64,000 bases of DNA from Sphingomonas sp. RIT328 (GCF_000632225.1 NZ_JFYV01000001.1:124001-188000); one strand, 5' to 3'. Positions 1 to 8,972 are shown, counted from the first letter of the stretch. Notes: generated by a model not told the origin, from the sequence alone. Numbers and translations: made by a program.

Positions 1-644
1 AGTTGCCAGCCGGACTGCGTATCGCTCCATTTACGTCGGCGTACATCAAAAATGCGGCGAGCGATGCCTCGAAGCCTATTGGTGATCTCAAGATTTGATC
101 TTTCCCGACGCTCCATTTCCTCCTCAAGCTTCTCTTGGAGGCTCCGCGTTGCCATGCGAAAGTTAGTTCTCTCCCGCTTTAGTCGTTCGCTCCAATCAGA
201 CGAATTCCTGATATCGGGAAGCGCGCTTAAAAGCAGGCCAACAATTTCCTCCCGCGTCGTCATGTGCTGTGTGGTCAGGCGTTGTTTTATGAAGCCGTAA
301 GCTGCGACGGCGGCGACATCTCCCGAGGTTTCTTTTATATCTAAGACCAACGATCCGTCATTCGTTGTTGATATGAGAATAAGGCTGCTGGACAGTGGTA
401 TCAAATACTCACGAGCGAATTCTAGGGACTGTCCCTGCGTTTTCAGTGACTGGATGTTTTCCAGTAGGCCGTTCCAATTGCTCTGCAATTCTGAAGCTAA
501 GCCCCACCGATCGGTCCGTTGGTCACCTGGGACCATCCACGCCCACCGACTGCGTTCTTTTTCAATCCACCTTATCAGATCATCGTAGGACCGAACGGTG
601 ACGTCGCCATCAATGCCGATCGAGAATGTCAGCGGCTCCGACAT
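1..644 (-). CDS. Hypothetical protein, C-terminus cut by window edge
   Basis: An open minus-strand frame runs from an ATG at 644 to the left edge without a stop, giving about 214 residues of a longer protein. The start is supported by a strong GGAGG Shine-Dalgarno a few bases upstream. The N-terminus reads as a small beta/alpha region with an aromatic segment (SRWAWMVPG), the middle is helical, and from about residue 150 the chain is highly charged (ERLKRER, EEEMERRER), which suggests a coiled coil. Codon use is clearly AT-richer than in the rest of the window, which suggests horizontal acquisition. The N-terminal layout vaguely recalls DUF6161 proteins of genomic islands, but I cannot assign a family. 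No partner gene is visible on this side of the edge. Confidence 0.75.
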   Translation of the reverse strand, partial: MSEPLTFSIGIDGDVTVRSYDDLIRWIEKERSRWAWMVPGDQRTDRWGLASELQSNWNGLLENIQSLKTQGQSLEFAREYLIPLSSSLILISTTNDGSLVLDIKETSGDVAAVAAYGFIKQRLTTQHMTTREEIVGLLLSALPDIRNSSDWSERLKRERTNFRMATRSLQEKLEEEMERRERSNLEITNRLRGIARRIFDVRRRKWSDTQSGWQ

Positions 645-955
645 AATCCCTCCTTGTTCGATCTGCAGGCCTAAGCTCGTCGGGTTACCATACTGCCAAG
701 CATGTCAAATTTCGGTACCTGTGCTATCGGTCATACAGTTGCCATCAAAAACTTACGTTTGTGCCGTGTTCCCTTCACCCGCTCCATTCCCGTATCCCTG
801 AGCGCACGCACGGTTCAGGCCCCGGCTCGAGCGCCCGCCGATGTTCGCCGTGGAGGCGAAGGCCATGCATGACAGCGCCTTAGCGGAGCGCTCATCGCAC
901 TAATTTCGTTGCCCGATCGCGGGAACCCCAGGCCGCCTCGCGGGTCGCACCGTGC
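645..955. other. Intergenic region at a base-composition boundary
   Basis: No credible gene is seen. The first half, to about 790, is AT-richer like the gene to its left; from about 800 the sequence switches to the GC-rich composition of the rest of the window. It must hold the promoter of the minus-strand gene at 644 and the leader of the plus-strand gene at 956. No tRNA, integrase or clear direct repeat marking an attachment site was recognised. Confidence 0.5.
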
Positions 956-1516
956 ATGAACCTCGTCGCGCCCGCGTTCGCCACCCTTGCCATCTCCCGT
1001 GTCATGCGGCCCGGGCACGAACAGGCGTTCGAGCCGTGGGCGGATCGCTGCGTCGCCGCGGCGCAGGCCCAGCCGCGGTTCCGCTGCGCGGTGCGGCTGG
1101 CGCAGGCGGGCGGGCTGCATCATCTGCTGCTGCAATTCGGCGACCGGACGGCGCTTGACGCCTGGACGGGGCAGGACGGCTATCGCGCGCTGTCCGACGA
1201 GGCGGACGATTTCTCGGTCGGGCTCGACCAGTCCGATGCCGGCACGCTGCTCGCCTTCACGCTGCCGAGCGAGGCGGCGGCGCGCAAGTGGAAGACGGCC
1301 TGCGTCACCTGGATCGGCGTCGTGCCGACCCTGCTGATCGTCAGCGCGGTGATCGGCTGGCTGCTGCCCGGTGCGCCCAAGGTGGTGCAGCAGATCCTGT
1401 CGTCGGTGATCCTTACCGCGGCGCTGACCTGGCTGATTCTGCCCAAGGTGCGCGGCTGGTCGCGTTTCTGGATGCTGCAGGACGAGCGCGGCCAGTTGTT
1501 GCGCAACGCCGAGTGA
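956..1516 (+). CDS. Antibiotic-biosynthesis-monooxygenase-fold (ABM) membrane protein
   Basis: 186 residues. The N-terminal ~100 residues fit the dimeric alpha/beta ABM fold (ISRVMRPGHEQAFEPWAD, then a hydrophobic strand and LDAWTGQDGYRAL). The C-terminal part has two membrane segments, about residues 117-137 and 143-162, followed by a basic cytoplasmic tail. This architecture matches the COG3224 group of ABM-like integral membrane proteins, whose substrate is unknown; quinone or oxidised-lipid monooxygenation is only a guess from the fold. It stands alone, with non-coding sequence on both sides. The ATG start has no strong Shine-Dalgarno. Confidence 0.8.
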   Translation: MNLVAPAFATLAISRVMRPGHEQAFEPWADRCVAAAQAQPRFRCAVRLAQAGGLHHLLLQFGDRTALDAWTGQDGYRALSDEADDFSVGLDQSDAGTLLAFTLPSEAAARKWKTACVTWIGVVPTLLIVSAVIGWLLPGAPKVVQQILSSVILTAALTWLILPKVRGWSRFWMLQDERGQLLRNAE

Positions 1517-1849
1517 CTCATCGTCGGCGCGCGATCACGCTCATTGTCAGCGTCTCGCCCAGCCGACGGGGATGATCGGCAGGACGGGTCTGGACGGTCG
1601 CGAGGTCTGCGTCCGCGGCGAGGGCGCCGGATCGATGCTGCCGCAGCTCGCGACCGTCGTCATGGCAAGACGGCGCCGGTCGCCATGACGAACGCCACAA
1701 GCATCCGTCGGTTGACCAAGTACGCCGGCAAGCCGCCCGCGCGCCGCTTTGCGCGGGCGCGCCGGGGCGGTAGAGGGGCCGACAGCGCCAGGGCCGCTGC
1801 CCCGTCGGCGATTGGCCCGGCGCGCTCTAGCTGACGAAAGCGAGCTGTT
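1517..1849. other. Intergenic region, no gene recognised
   Basis: About 330 bases between the ABM-like gene and the aldehyde dehydrogenase. All frames here give Arg/Ala-rich translations of the kind produced by GC-rich non-coding sequence. No terminator with a U-tract or clear repeat was seen. The dehydrogenase promoter and leader should lie at its right end. Confidence 0.45.
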
Positions 1850-3283
1850 ATGACCGACACTTCCTACGATACGCGCCTCGGCCTGTTGATCGACGGCGAG
1901 TGGATCACCGATCGCGAGACGCAACCGGTGCTCGATCCCGCCACCGGGGCGACGCTGGCGCAGGTGCCGCTGGCCACCGCCGCCGATCTCGATCGCGCGC
2001 TCGATGCCGCGGACCGCGCCTTCAAGAGCTGGCGCGCGGTCGCGCCGCAGGAGCGGGCGGCGGTCCTGTCACGGACCGCGGCGCTGGTCCGCGAGCGCGC
2101 CGACCGGCTCGCCCGCCTCGCGACGCTGGAAGAAGGCAAGCCGCTCGCCGAGGCGAAGGGCGAGGTGATGGCGACCGCCGCGCTGCTCGACTTCCACGCC
2201 GGCGAGGCGGTGCGCATCTACGGCCGGGTGCTGCCGCGCCCGGTGGGGACGCGCTCGCTGGTGCTGCATCAGCCGGTCGGCCCGGTCGCAGCCTTCTGCG
2301 CCTGGAACTTCCCGGTGATGAACCCGGTGCGCAAGCTGTCGCCGGCGATCGCCGCGGGCTGTTCGGTGATCCTCAAGCCGAGCGAGGAGACGCCGGGTGC
2401 GGCGGTCGAGATCCTGCGCTGCTTCGAGGATGCCGGCCTGCCCGCCGGGGTGGCGCAGCTCGTCTTCGGCGTGCCCGATGCGGTGTCGCGCCAGCTGCTC
2501 GCCTCGCCGGTGACGCGCAAGCTCAGCTTCACCGGCTCGGTGCCGGTCGGCAAGCATCTGCTCAAGCTCGCCGCCGATACGGTGATGAAGACGACGATGG
2601 AGCTGGGCGGGCACGGCCCGGTGCTGGTGTTCGACGATTGCGACCTCGATCGCACGCTCGACATCCTCGTCCAGCACAAGTTCCGCAACGCCGGACAGGT
2701 CTGCGTCGCGCCGACCCGCTTCCACGTCCAGCAGGGCATCTATGAGCGGTTCGCACAGGGCTTCGCCGAGCGCACCCGCGCGCTCAAGCTCGGCAACGGG
2801 CTCGAGGCGGGGACGCAGATGGGGCCGATGGCCAATCCGCGCCGGCCGGAGGCGATCGCCGGGCTGGTCGACGATGCGGTCGGCGCCGGCGCGCGGTTGC
2901 TCACCGGCGGCACGCGCGCGGAGGGGGAGGGGTTCTTCTTCGCCCCGACGGTGCTCGCCGACGTGCCGCTCGCCAGCCATGCGATGAACGAGGAGCCGTT
3001 CGGCCCGGTCGCGCTGATCGGCGCCTTCGCCACCGCCGATGACGCGATCGCGGAGGCGAACCGGTTGCCCTATGGCCTCGGCGCCTATTGCTTCACCGAA
3101 AACGGCCGGCTCCAGAACCGGCTCGGCGACGAGATCGAGGCCGGCATGGTGGCGATCAACACGGTGCGGCTGAGCTGGGGCGATGCGCCGTTCGGCGGGG
3201 TCAAGGACAGCGGCTTCGGTTCGGAAGACGGGCCGGAGGGGATCGCCGCGCATTGCATTACCAAGGCGGTGCATATCGCCTGA
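1850..3283 (+). CDS. NAD(P)-dependent aldehyde dehydrogenase, succinate-semialdehyde dehydrogenase-like
   Basis: 477 residues, the usual length for the ALDH superfamily. The catalytic set is complete: Asn153 in AWNFP, Lys176 in LKPSEETP for cofactor, the FTGS turn at 227-230, general base Glu251 in MELGG, and nucleophile Cys285 in NAGQVCV. Such enzymes oxidise an aldehyde to the acid through a thiohemiacetal; the sequence style (GQVCVAPTRF, MELGGHGPVLVF) is closest to the succinate/glutarate-semialdehyde group, but the substrate cannot be read from sequence alone. It stands alone, with no transaminase or GABA genes beside it. The ATG is preceded by GCGAGC. Confidence 0.9.
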   Translation: MTDTSYDTRLGLLIDGEWITDRETQPVLDPATGATLAQVPLATAADLDRALDAADRAFKSWRAVAPQERAAVLSRTAALVRERADRLARLATLEEGKPLAEAKGEVMATAALLDFHAGEAVRIYGRVLPRPVGTRSLVLHQPVGPVAAFCAWNFPVMNPVRKLSPAIAAGCSVILKPSEETPGAAVEILRCFEDAGLPAGVAQLVFGVPDAVSRQLLASPVTRKLSFTGSVPVGKHLLKLAADTVMKTTMELGGHGPVLVFDDCDLDRTLDILVQHKFRNAGQVCVAPTRFHVQQGIYERFAQGFAERTRALKLGNGLEAGTQMGPMANPRRPEAIAGLVDDAVGAGARLLTGGTRAEGEGFFFAPTVLADVPLASHAMNEEPFGPVALIGAFATADDAIAEANRLPYGLGAYCFTENGRLQNRLGDEIEAGMVAINTVRLSWGDAPFGGVKDSGFGSEDGPEGIAAHCITKAVHIA

Positions 3284-3320
3284 CGGGGGCGGGGGCTGCC
3301 GCGCAGGCGGCCCCCGTCGC

Positions 3321-3713
3321 TCAGACGAAGCGGATCAGCATCAGCAGCAGGCCGAGCATCGCCACCACCCAGACGAGGCTGCGCACATAGGGCACGCCGA
3401 GCAGATAGAGCGGAATGTAGACGATCCGCGCGATCAGCCAGACCAGCGCACCGATCGCGCCGAGTCCGCCGGTCTGCCCCGTCGCCGCCAGCCCGAGCGC
3501 CAGCGCGAGGAAGGCGGGATAGGTCTCCTGGAAATTGGCGAGCGCACGGGCGGCGCGACCGGCGAGCACGCCGAGCGGTTTGACGTCGCCTTCGTCACGC
3601 GGTCCGGCGTTCCAGGCGAGGCCGCGATCATGCGTCGCGGTCTGGCCCTGCAGCATGATATGCACGACGAGCAGCACGATCGACGCCGCCAGCACGATCA
3701 TCTCGGTCGCCAT
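3321..3713 (-). CDS. MAPEG family membrane protein
   Basis: 130 residues from the ATG at 3713, which has a GAGGGAG element about 9 bases upstream; an in-frame GTG/ATG further up (to 3746) would add an unlikely polar extension. Four membrane segments are visible (about residues 4-22, 60-76, 81-98, 108-126), with the polar loop carrying LAWNAGPRDEG and ALANFQETYPAF typical of bacterial MAPEG proteins (COG3686, related to microsomal glutathione transferase/leukotriene synthases). Bacterial members of this type have no firmly known substrate. It lies 69 bases downstream of the phosphate transporter on the same strand and could be co-transcribed. Confidence 0.85.
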   Translation of the reverse strand: MATEMIVLAASIVLLVVHIMLQGQTATHDRGLAWNAGPRDEGDVKPLGVLAGRAARALANFQETYPAFLALALGLAATGQTGGLGAIGALVWLIARIVYIPLYLLGVPYVRSLVWVVAMLGLLLMLIRFV

Positions 3714-3782
3714 CACCCACACTCCCTCGTCATCCGCCGCAGCCAACGAGGCAGCGCGGCGAAGGCTCCGTGCAGCGCGAGA

Positions 3783-4784
3783 CTAGCGCGACAGCAGCGC
3801 CGCGCCTTCGTAGCAGAGCGCGCCGATCAGCCCCGCCGCCGGCAGCGTCACCACCCAGGCGACGACGATCCGGCTCGCGACGTTCCAGCGCACCGCGGAC
3901 AGCCGCCGTGCCGAGCCGACGCCGACGATCGCGCCGGTGATCGTGTGGGTCGAGGAGACCGGGATGCCGCCGACGGTCGCCATGAACAGGGTGATCGCGC
4001 CGCCGGTCTCGGCGCAGAATCCCTGCGCCGGGGTCAGCCGGGTGATCTTCGACCCCATCGTATGGACGATCTTCCACCCGCCCGACATCGTGCCGATCGC
4101 CATCGCCGCCTGGCACGACAGCACCACCCAGAAGGGGACGTGGAAGGCGCCGGTCAGCAGGCCCTGCGAATAGAGCAGGACGGTGATGATCCCCATCGTC
4201 TTCTGCGCGTCATTGGCGCCGTGGCCGAGGCTGTAGAGCGCGGCCGAGACGAGCTGGAGCTTGCGATAGCGCCGATCGACCCCCATCGGCGTCAGCCGCA
4301 GCGAGCTCCAGGCGACGACGAGCACGAGCAGCAGCGCGAGGATCATGCCGATCGTCGGCGACAGGAAGATCGCGCCGACCGTCTTGCCGACGCCCGCCCA
4401 GACGACGCTGTCGAACCCCGCCTTGCTGATCCCGGCGCCGAGCAGGCCGCCGATCAGCGCATGGCTGGAGCTGGACGGAATGCCATAGCGCCAGGTGATG
4501 ACGTTCCAGACGATCGCACCCATCAGCGCGCCGAAGATCACCTGCGGATCGATGACGGTGGCACTGACGATGCCCTTGCCGACCGTCTGCGCGACATTGT
4601 GGTCGAAGACGGCGAAGGCGATGAAGTTGAAGAAGGCGGCCCAGATCACCGCATGATGCGGCTTGAGCACGCGCGTCGAGACCACCGTCGCGATCGAATT
4701 GGCGGCGTCGTGCAGTCCGTTGAGAAAGTCGAACAGCAGCGCGACGCCGATCAGCGCGACAAGCAGCGTGAAGGAGATGGTCAT
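3783..4784 (-). CDS. pit: Low-affinity inorganic phosphate transporter, Pit family
   Basis: 333 residues with about ten membrane segments. The two PD001131-type signature repeats of Pit proteins are present: DFLNGLHDAANSIATVVSTR near residue 20 and GHGANDAQKTMGIITVLL around residue 200, plus SSSHALIGG and PVSSTHTITGAIVGVG. Pit proteins import metal-phosphate in symport with protons across the inner membrane. The gene begins 3 bases after the stop of the DUF47 gene upstream, so the two are translationally linked, the classic DUF47-Pit pair. Confidence 0.95.
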   Translation of the reverse strand: MTISFTLLVALIGVALLFDFLNGLHDAANSIATVVSTRVLKPHHAVIWAAFFNFIAFAVFDHNVAQTVGKGIVSATVIDPQVIFGALMGAIVWNVITWRYGIPSSSSHALIGGLLGAGISKAGFDSVVWAGVGKTVGAIFLSPTIGMILALLLVLVVAWSSLRLTPMGVDRRYRKLQLVSAALYSLGHGANDAQKTMGIITVLLYSQGLLTGAFHVPFWVVLSCQAAMAIGTMSGGWKIVHTMGSKITRLTPAQGFCAETGGAITLFMATVGGIPVSSTHTITGAIVGVGSARRLSAVRWNVASRIVVAWVVTLPAAGLIGALCYEGAALLSR

Positions 4785-4787
4785 GAC

Positions 4788-5432
4788 TCAGGCGTGATCG
4801 ATGACGAGACCCTGGATCTCGTTGGCGATGTCCTCGAACCGGTCGGCGATGCGTTCGAGATGGCTGTAGATCTCGCGCTCGACAATGAAGCGCATCGTCT
4901 GGCTGTCGTCGCAGGATTTGAACAGGGCGTGCAGGCCGCGGGCGTGATGGTCGTCGACCTGCCCCTCAAGCTGCACCAGCCGGGCCGTGAGGTCGTGCAG
5001 CCGCGCGGCGTTGGTGTCGAGCTTGCGGAGCAGCGGAATGGCTTCGGCGGTGACCCGCGCCGCCTCGACGACGAGGTCGACCATCGCGCGCATGTCGGGC
5101 GCGAACTGATTGACCTCGTAGAGCGCGATCGTCGTCGCGGTCTGGTTCATCTGGTCGATCGAATCGTCCATCACCCCGATCAGGTCGGTGATCGCCGAAC
5201 GGTCGAACGGCGTGACGAACACGCGGCGGACGTCCTGCAACACCTCACGCGTGATATCGTCCGCCTCATGCTCGCGATCGACGATCTCGGCGATATGCAC
5301 CGGGATCGCGCCGTCGCCGCTGAACAGCTTCTGCAAGGCGTCCGCACCCGCGACCAGCGTCGCGGCATGGGCTTCGAATTGTTCGAAGAACCGACCTTGC
5401 TTCGGCATCAGCGCCTGGAACCAGGCTACCAT
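4788..5432 (-). CDS. DUF47 family PhoU-like accessory protein of Pit
   Basis: 214 residues, nearly all helical. It shows the PhoU-like DUF47 features: FFEQFEAHA at the N-terminus, IVDREHEADDITREVL around residue 52, and FDRSAITDLIGVMDDSIDQ around residue 77. The acidic clusters are those that bind metal in PhoU-type folds. These proteins sit in the cytoplasm and are thought to control or couple to the adjacent Pit transporter. It is the first gene of the pair; the promoter should lie in the 252 bases upstream (5433-5684), where I see no clear Pho box. Confidence 0.92.
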   Translation of the reverse strand: MVAWFQALMPKQGRFFEQFEAHAATLVAGADALQKLFSGDGAIPVHIAEIVDREHEADDITREVLQDVRRVFVTPFDRSAITDLIGVMDDSIDQMNQTATTIALYEVNQFAPDMRAMVDLVVEAARVTAEAIPLLRKLDTNAARLHDLTARLVQLEGQVDDHHARGLHALFKSCDDSQTMRFIVEREIYSHLERIADRFEDIANEIQGLVIDHA

Positions 5433-5684
5433 AAGAGACCTTTCGTTGGTGGCGGGGGGCGCATGGGGCGGCGCGGCGCGCGAGGCAAGCCGAAATTGCG
5501 CACTGCACCATCGGGGGACGCCGCCGCACGCGCGCCGATCCCGCCGGCGGCGGTCGGTCGACGGGGGCGCGCGCAGGCCATGAGGCTATGCTATCACATT
5601 GCCGGCAAAAGGCTATCGCATCACGAGCAAGGCTTCCGCCGGGATCGTCGGGAGCGATCGATCCGGATCGCACCCGATGCAAAA

Positions 5685-7817
5685 TTATATTTCGTCGATC
5701 GGCGCGGTCATGATCGCACGCAGGCCGGGATGATTGTCGCCATATTCGATCACGCCCGACAGGCGCTGGACCATCGCGTCCATCATCCGGCTGCCGAATC
5801 CCTCGCCGTCGCCCTTGCCGCGGCCGTCGTCGGCGACGATCAGCCGCAGCTTGCCGCCATGCTGTTCGAGCGCGATCGCCAGCGGTCCGGCCGCGCCGCC
5901 ATAGGCATATTTGGTCGCGTTGATCACCAGCTCGGTCAGGATCAGGCCGATATTCACCGCCCGGTCGGTCGGCACCAGCACCGGCGCGAGGTCGAGCTTG
6001 ATATGCCGCCCCCATTCGGCGCCGAGCGACGTCCGCATATCGGCGATCAGCTCGTCGACATAGCGGGCGAGATCGACGCTTTCGACCTGATCGTCACGAT
6101 ACAGGCGGCGGTGGACCAGCGCCACCGCGGCGAGTCGCGCCTGCGCCTCGGCGAGGTGATCGGCGACGACGGGGCTGTTGGCGGTCTTGGCCTGGAGGCG
6201 GAGGAACGAGGCGACCAGCTGCAGGCTGTTCTGCACGCGATGATTGACCTCCTTCATCAGGACGTCCTTCTGCGCGAGCAGCGCATCCTTCTCGCTCAGC
6301 GCGCGGGCATATTCGCGGTTGAGCGTGCGGACCTGAAGGTGCTGGCGCGCCTCATGGAAGCGGCGGCGCAGGCGATGCGCGGCCTCGATCTGTTCGAGCG
6401 TCCAGCGCTGCGAACAGCCGCGGACCGTCTCGCTATAGCTGGCGAAGGAGGTGCGCGGCGTCAGCGTCTCGCCGGGCGTGACCGCGACCGACTTGTGGGG
6501 ATTGCCTGCCCATTCGATCGTCTCGACCGTCTCGGCACGCAGCCACAGCAGGATCGCATCCTCGTCGAACAGCGGCAGTGCGAGCAGGCCGCTCATCATG
6601 GTCTCATGCGCGCGCGCCATCGGGAAGAGCGCACCCAGTTCGTGCGTCGCGAGCGGCTCGCCACCGCGTTCGCGCACCCACCGGGCGATACCGGCGAGCA
6701 CATTGTCGTCGGGGCAGCGGCCCGAGCGTTCGATCTGGTTGCCCGCGACCATGGCAAAGCCGTCGGCGTGCAGCATCGCGCGCAATTCGTCCTTCACCGC
6801 GATGATCGAGGCGCGCAGCGGCTCCTCGCTGTTGAGGCGCGGCACCATATGGTCCTCGTCGGCGCGCAGCGTCAGGCGCTCGCGATAGGCGGCGGCCTCC
6901 TCCTTGGCGCGAATCTGCCGGGCGAGGCCGCTGGCCAGCGTCGCCGCGGTGTTGCGGACGTCGGGCGGCAGCACGCGCGGGCTGTTGTGGTGACAGGCGA
7001 TCAGCCCCCACAGCAAGCCGTCCTTGACGATCGAGATCGACGCCGACGCCTCCACCCCCATATTGCGGAGATATTGCAGGTGGATCGGCGAGACATGGCG
7101 CACCGCGACGTCGCTGAGGTCGATATGGTCAAAGGCGGCCGGGCGCAGCGGCGCCGGGTCATAGTCGACCGTCGGGATCGTCCGCGTGCGGTTGCGCACA
7201 TAGAGCGCGCGCGCCTGCCGCGGAATGTCGGAGGCGGGGAAGCGATGGTTGCGGAAGGTGGCCAGCGACGGATCGCGATCCTCCGCCACCACCTGTCCGG
7301 CGTCGTCGTCGAGGAAGCGGTAGATCATCACCCGATCGAAGCCGGTGAGCATCCGGAACGCACCGGCAGCGCGGTCGTACAGCGTCTGGAGATCGGCGGC
7401 GCGCTCGAAACTCGCCGCGACCGCGTCGAGCCAGGCCAGCGTCGTCGATACCGACGCCGGCGCGCCCGCGACCGGCTCGAGCTCGACGAGCAGATGCGTG
7501 CCGCCACGATGCACCGTCGCCACGAACGATTCGCCGATTCCCGGCACGACGATCTGGCTGGTCGCGTCCAGCCCGCCCGGCAGATGGTGGAGCAGCGCTT
7601 GGATATCTTGGCCGAGCAGATCGGCGAGCGGCCGGCCCTGCCAGTGCGTCGCCAGCCGCGCCTCGATCGCCCCCGCGCCGGCGATCACCGCATGACCGGG
7701 GCCGGCTTCGGCGACCAGCAGCAGCCCGTGCGGCTGGATGGCGCCTGGGATATGAATGGGTTCGCGATCACAGGCCGTCAGGTCGAGACTCGGATCTGTT
7801 TCGAGGGGGATCGCCAT
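5685..7817 (-). CDS. bphP: Bacteriophytochrome sensor kinase with HWE/HisKA_2-type kinase core
   Basis: 710 residues from the ATG at 7817; the frame stays open to 7946 but the extension is poorly conserved in style. Biliverdin-binding Cys16 lies just before REPIHIPGAIQPHG, as in bacteriophytochromes. PAS (about 15-120), GAF (130-310, with the FPASDIP motif), PHY (320-490) and kinase follow. The phosphoacceptor is His526 in KEVNHRVQNSLQ, the HWE/HisKA_2 type, followed by the ATP-binding N-box (LTELVINATKYA) and G-box (VADDGRGKG). It should sense red/far-red light and phosphorylate a separate response regulator, since no receiver domain is present. No heme oxygenase gene is adjacent. HWE kinases often feed the alphaproteobacterial general stress response, which is an inference here. 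An FNR/FixK-like box lies 68 bases upstream. Confidence 0.93.
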   Translation of the reverse strand: MAIPLETDPSLDLTACDREPIHIPGAIQPHGLLLVAEAGPGHAVIAGAGAIEARLATHWQGRPLADLLGQDIQALLHHLPGGLDATSQIVVPGIGESFVATVHRGGTHLLVELEPVAGAPASVSTTLAWLDAVAASFERAADLQTLYDRAAGAFRMLTGFDRVMIYRFLDDDAGQVVAEDRDPSLATFRNHRFPASDIPRQARALYVRNRTRTIPTVDYDPAPLRPAAFDHIDLSDVAVRHVSPIHLQYLRNMGVEASASISIVKDGLLWGLIACHHNSPRVLPPDVRNTAATLASGLARQIRAKEEAAAYRERLTLRADEDHMVPRLNSEEPLRASIIAVKDELRAMLHADGFAMVAGNQIERSGRCPDDNVLAGIARWVRERGGEPLATHELGALFPMARAHETMMSGLLALPLFDEDAILLWLRAETVETIEWAGNPHKSVAVTPGETLTPRTSFASYSETVRGCSQRWTLEQIEAAHRLRRRFHEARQHLQVRTLNREYARALSEKDALLAQKDVLMKEVNHRVQNSLQLVASFLRLQAKTANSPVVADHLAEAQARLAAVALVHRRLYRDDQVESVDLARYVDELIADMRTSLGAEWGRHIKLDLAPVLVPTDRAVNIGLILTELVINATKYAYGGAAGPLAIALEQHGGKLRLIVADDGRGKGDGEGFGSRMMDAMVQRLSGVIEYGDNHPGLRAIMTAPIDEI

Positions 7818-7884
7818 TGTCACCGTATGCAACTCGTCCAGTCCAGCATGGCCTGACCCGTATGGCTTTACAAATGAACCCGTG

Positions 7885-7898
7885 CTGATCCAAATCAA
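7885..7898. promoter_or_regulatory. FNR/FixK-type binding site, 9 of 10 consensus bases
   Basis: The 14-mer reads CTGAT-CCAA-ATCAA on the plus strand, that is TTGAT-TTGG-ATCAG on the minus strand, against the FNR/FixK consensus TTGAT-N4-ATCAA. It lies in the divergent region between the phytochrome gene (start 7817) and the metallophosphoesterase gene (start 7983), in a short AT-rich patch. The spacing would suit activation of the phytochrome gene, with a start site near 7850. Confidence 0.5.
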
Positions 7899-7982
7899 TA
7901 TGTTGGCAAGTCGAGCACCCACTTGCGGCCGCCCGGATCGGCGCATTAGCAGCTTTCCGGCAGCAGCAGCGTTCGGAAAGCC

Positions 7983-8765
7983 ATGATCACTCTATTCCAC
8001 GTCAGCGATGTCCATTTCGGCGCAGAGGACCCACAGGCGATCGCCTGGTTCGGCGAACGCGTTACCGCGGAACGCCCCGATGCGGTGATCATGACCGGCG
8101 ACCTGACGATGCGCGCGACGCGATCCGAGTTCGAGCGGGGCGGGGCGTGGCTGCGCAGCCTCGGCGTGCCGGTGACGCTGGAGATCGGCAACCACGACAT
8201 CCCTTATTACTGGGATCCGTTTCGCCGCCTGTTCGCGCCCTATCAGCGCTATGCCGCGGTGGAGAAGATGATCGAGCGCGAGCTCGACCTGCCCGGCGTG
8301 ACGATCGTCCCGCTCAAGACGATCGCGCGGGCGCAATGGCGCTGGAATTGGTCGAAGGGCCGGGTAGGGGCGGGTTCCTTACGCCGCGCGCTGGCGATGA
8401 TCGACGCGGCGCCCAAGGACCGGCTGATCTTCGTCGCCGCGCATCACCCTCTTATCGAAGGCCCGACCAAGGGCACGGCCAGCACGCGCAATGGCGACGG
8501 GGCGCTGACCGCGCTGGCGGAGGCGGGGGCGCATGCGGTGCTGTCGGGCCATGTCCATGACCCCTTCGACGTTCCGGTCGCGCGCGCGGGGCGGACGATA
8601 AGGATGATCGGTGCCGGAACGCTGTCGAAGCGGACGCGCCATTCGCCGCCGGCGTTCAATGAGATCCGCGTCCATAACGGTGGCTTCGAAACGATCGCCC
8701 GGACGATGGGCGGAGACGCCGCGGTGATCGGCGATGCGACGGCCGATGTCGGGCGCCTGTCCTAG
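7983..8765 (+). CDS. Metallophosphoesterase, calcineurin-like
   Basis: 260 residues with the full dinuclear-metal signature of calcineurin-like phosphoesterases: Asp9 and His11 in SDVHFG, Asp40 in MTGDLT, Asn70-His71 in GNHD, the AHHP pair near 154, and His189/His191 in SGHVH. The overall form (short, soluble, no signal peptide) resembles the cyclic-nucleotide or nucleotide phosphodiesterase groups (CpdA/3',5'-cAMP PDE-like), but the substrate is not settled. It is divergent from the phytochrome gene and shares its 165-base upstream region. A weak AGCAGC element precedes the ATG. Confidence 0.9.
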   Translation: MITLFHVSDVHFGAEDPQAIAWFGERVTAERPDAVIMTGDLTMRATRSEFERGGAWLRSLGVPVTLEIGNHDIPYYWDPFRRLFAPYQRYAAVEKMIERELDLPGVTIVPLKTIARAQWRWNWSKGRVGAGSLRRALAMIDAAPKDRLIFVAAHHPLIEGPTKGTASTRNGDGALTALAEAGAHAVLSGHVHDPFDVPVARAGRTIRMIGAGTLSKRTRHSPPAFNEIRVHNGGFETIARTMGGDAAVIGDATADVGRLS

Positions 8766-8777
8766 CGGCGCGGCGGC

Positions 8778-8972
8778 TCAGTTGAGTAGCGACATCGTCC
8801 CCCAGGATTGCCACAGCGGGTTGGAATTGGAGGATTCGCGAGCGATCATAAGCGCTTCCTCGATGCGGATCGCAGCGAGGTCGAGCCCGACCGCATCGGC
8901 GATCTGACAGGCCTCGACCAACAGCGTCTCCAGAGTCTCAAGCGGCTGCGACTGCGACGACATATTCATCAT
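8778..8972 (-). CDS. Small helical hypothetical protein
   Basis: 64 residues from the ATG at 8972, which has GGGA about 6 bases upstream; a GTG at 8984 is the alternative start. The core is an amphipathic helical hairpin (LETLLVEACQIADAVGLDLAAIRIEEALMI) written here in two parts: LETLLVEACQIADAV then GLDLAAIRIEEALMI. The same arrangement (xADxxGLxxAxxHxxxAxxM) is seen in the unrelated locus at 54877-55062, suggesting a small-protein family. No known domain is recognised. A perfect FNR/FixK box lies about 230 bases upstream, on the side from which this gene would be transcribed. Confidence 0.6.
   Translation of the reverse strand: MMNMSSQSQPLETLETLLVEACQIADAVGLDLAAIRIEEALMIARESSNSNPLWQSWGTMSLLN

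Noticed and set aside
3183..7856. A 1557-codon plus-strand open frame
   Set aside because: It is antisense to MAPEG, pit, DUF47 and phytochrome genes, with Arg/Asp/His-rich translation typical of GC-rich shadow frames.
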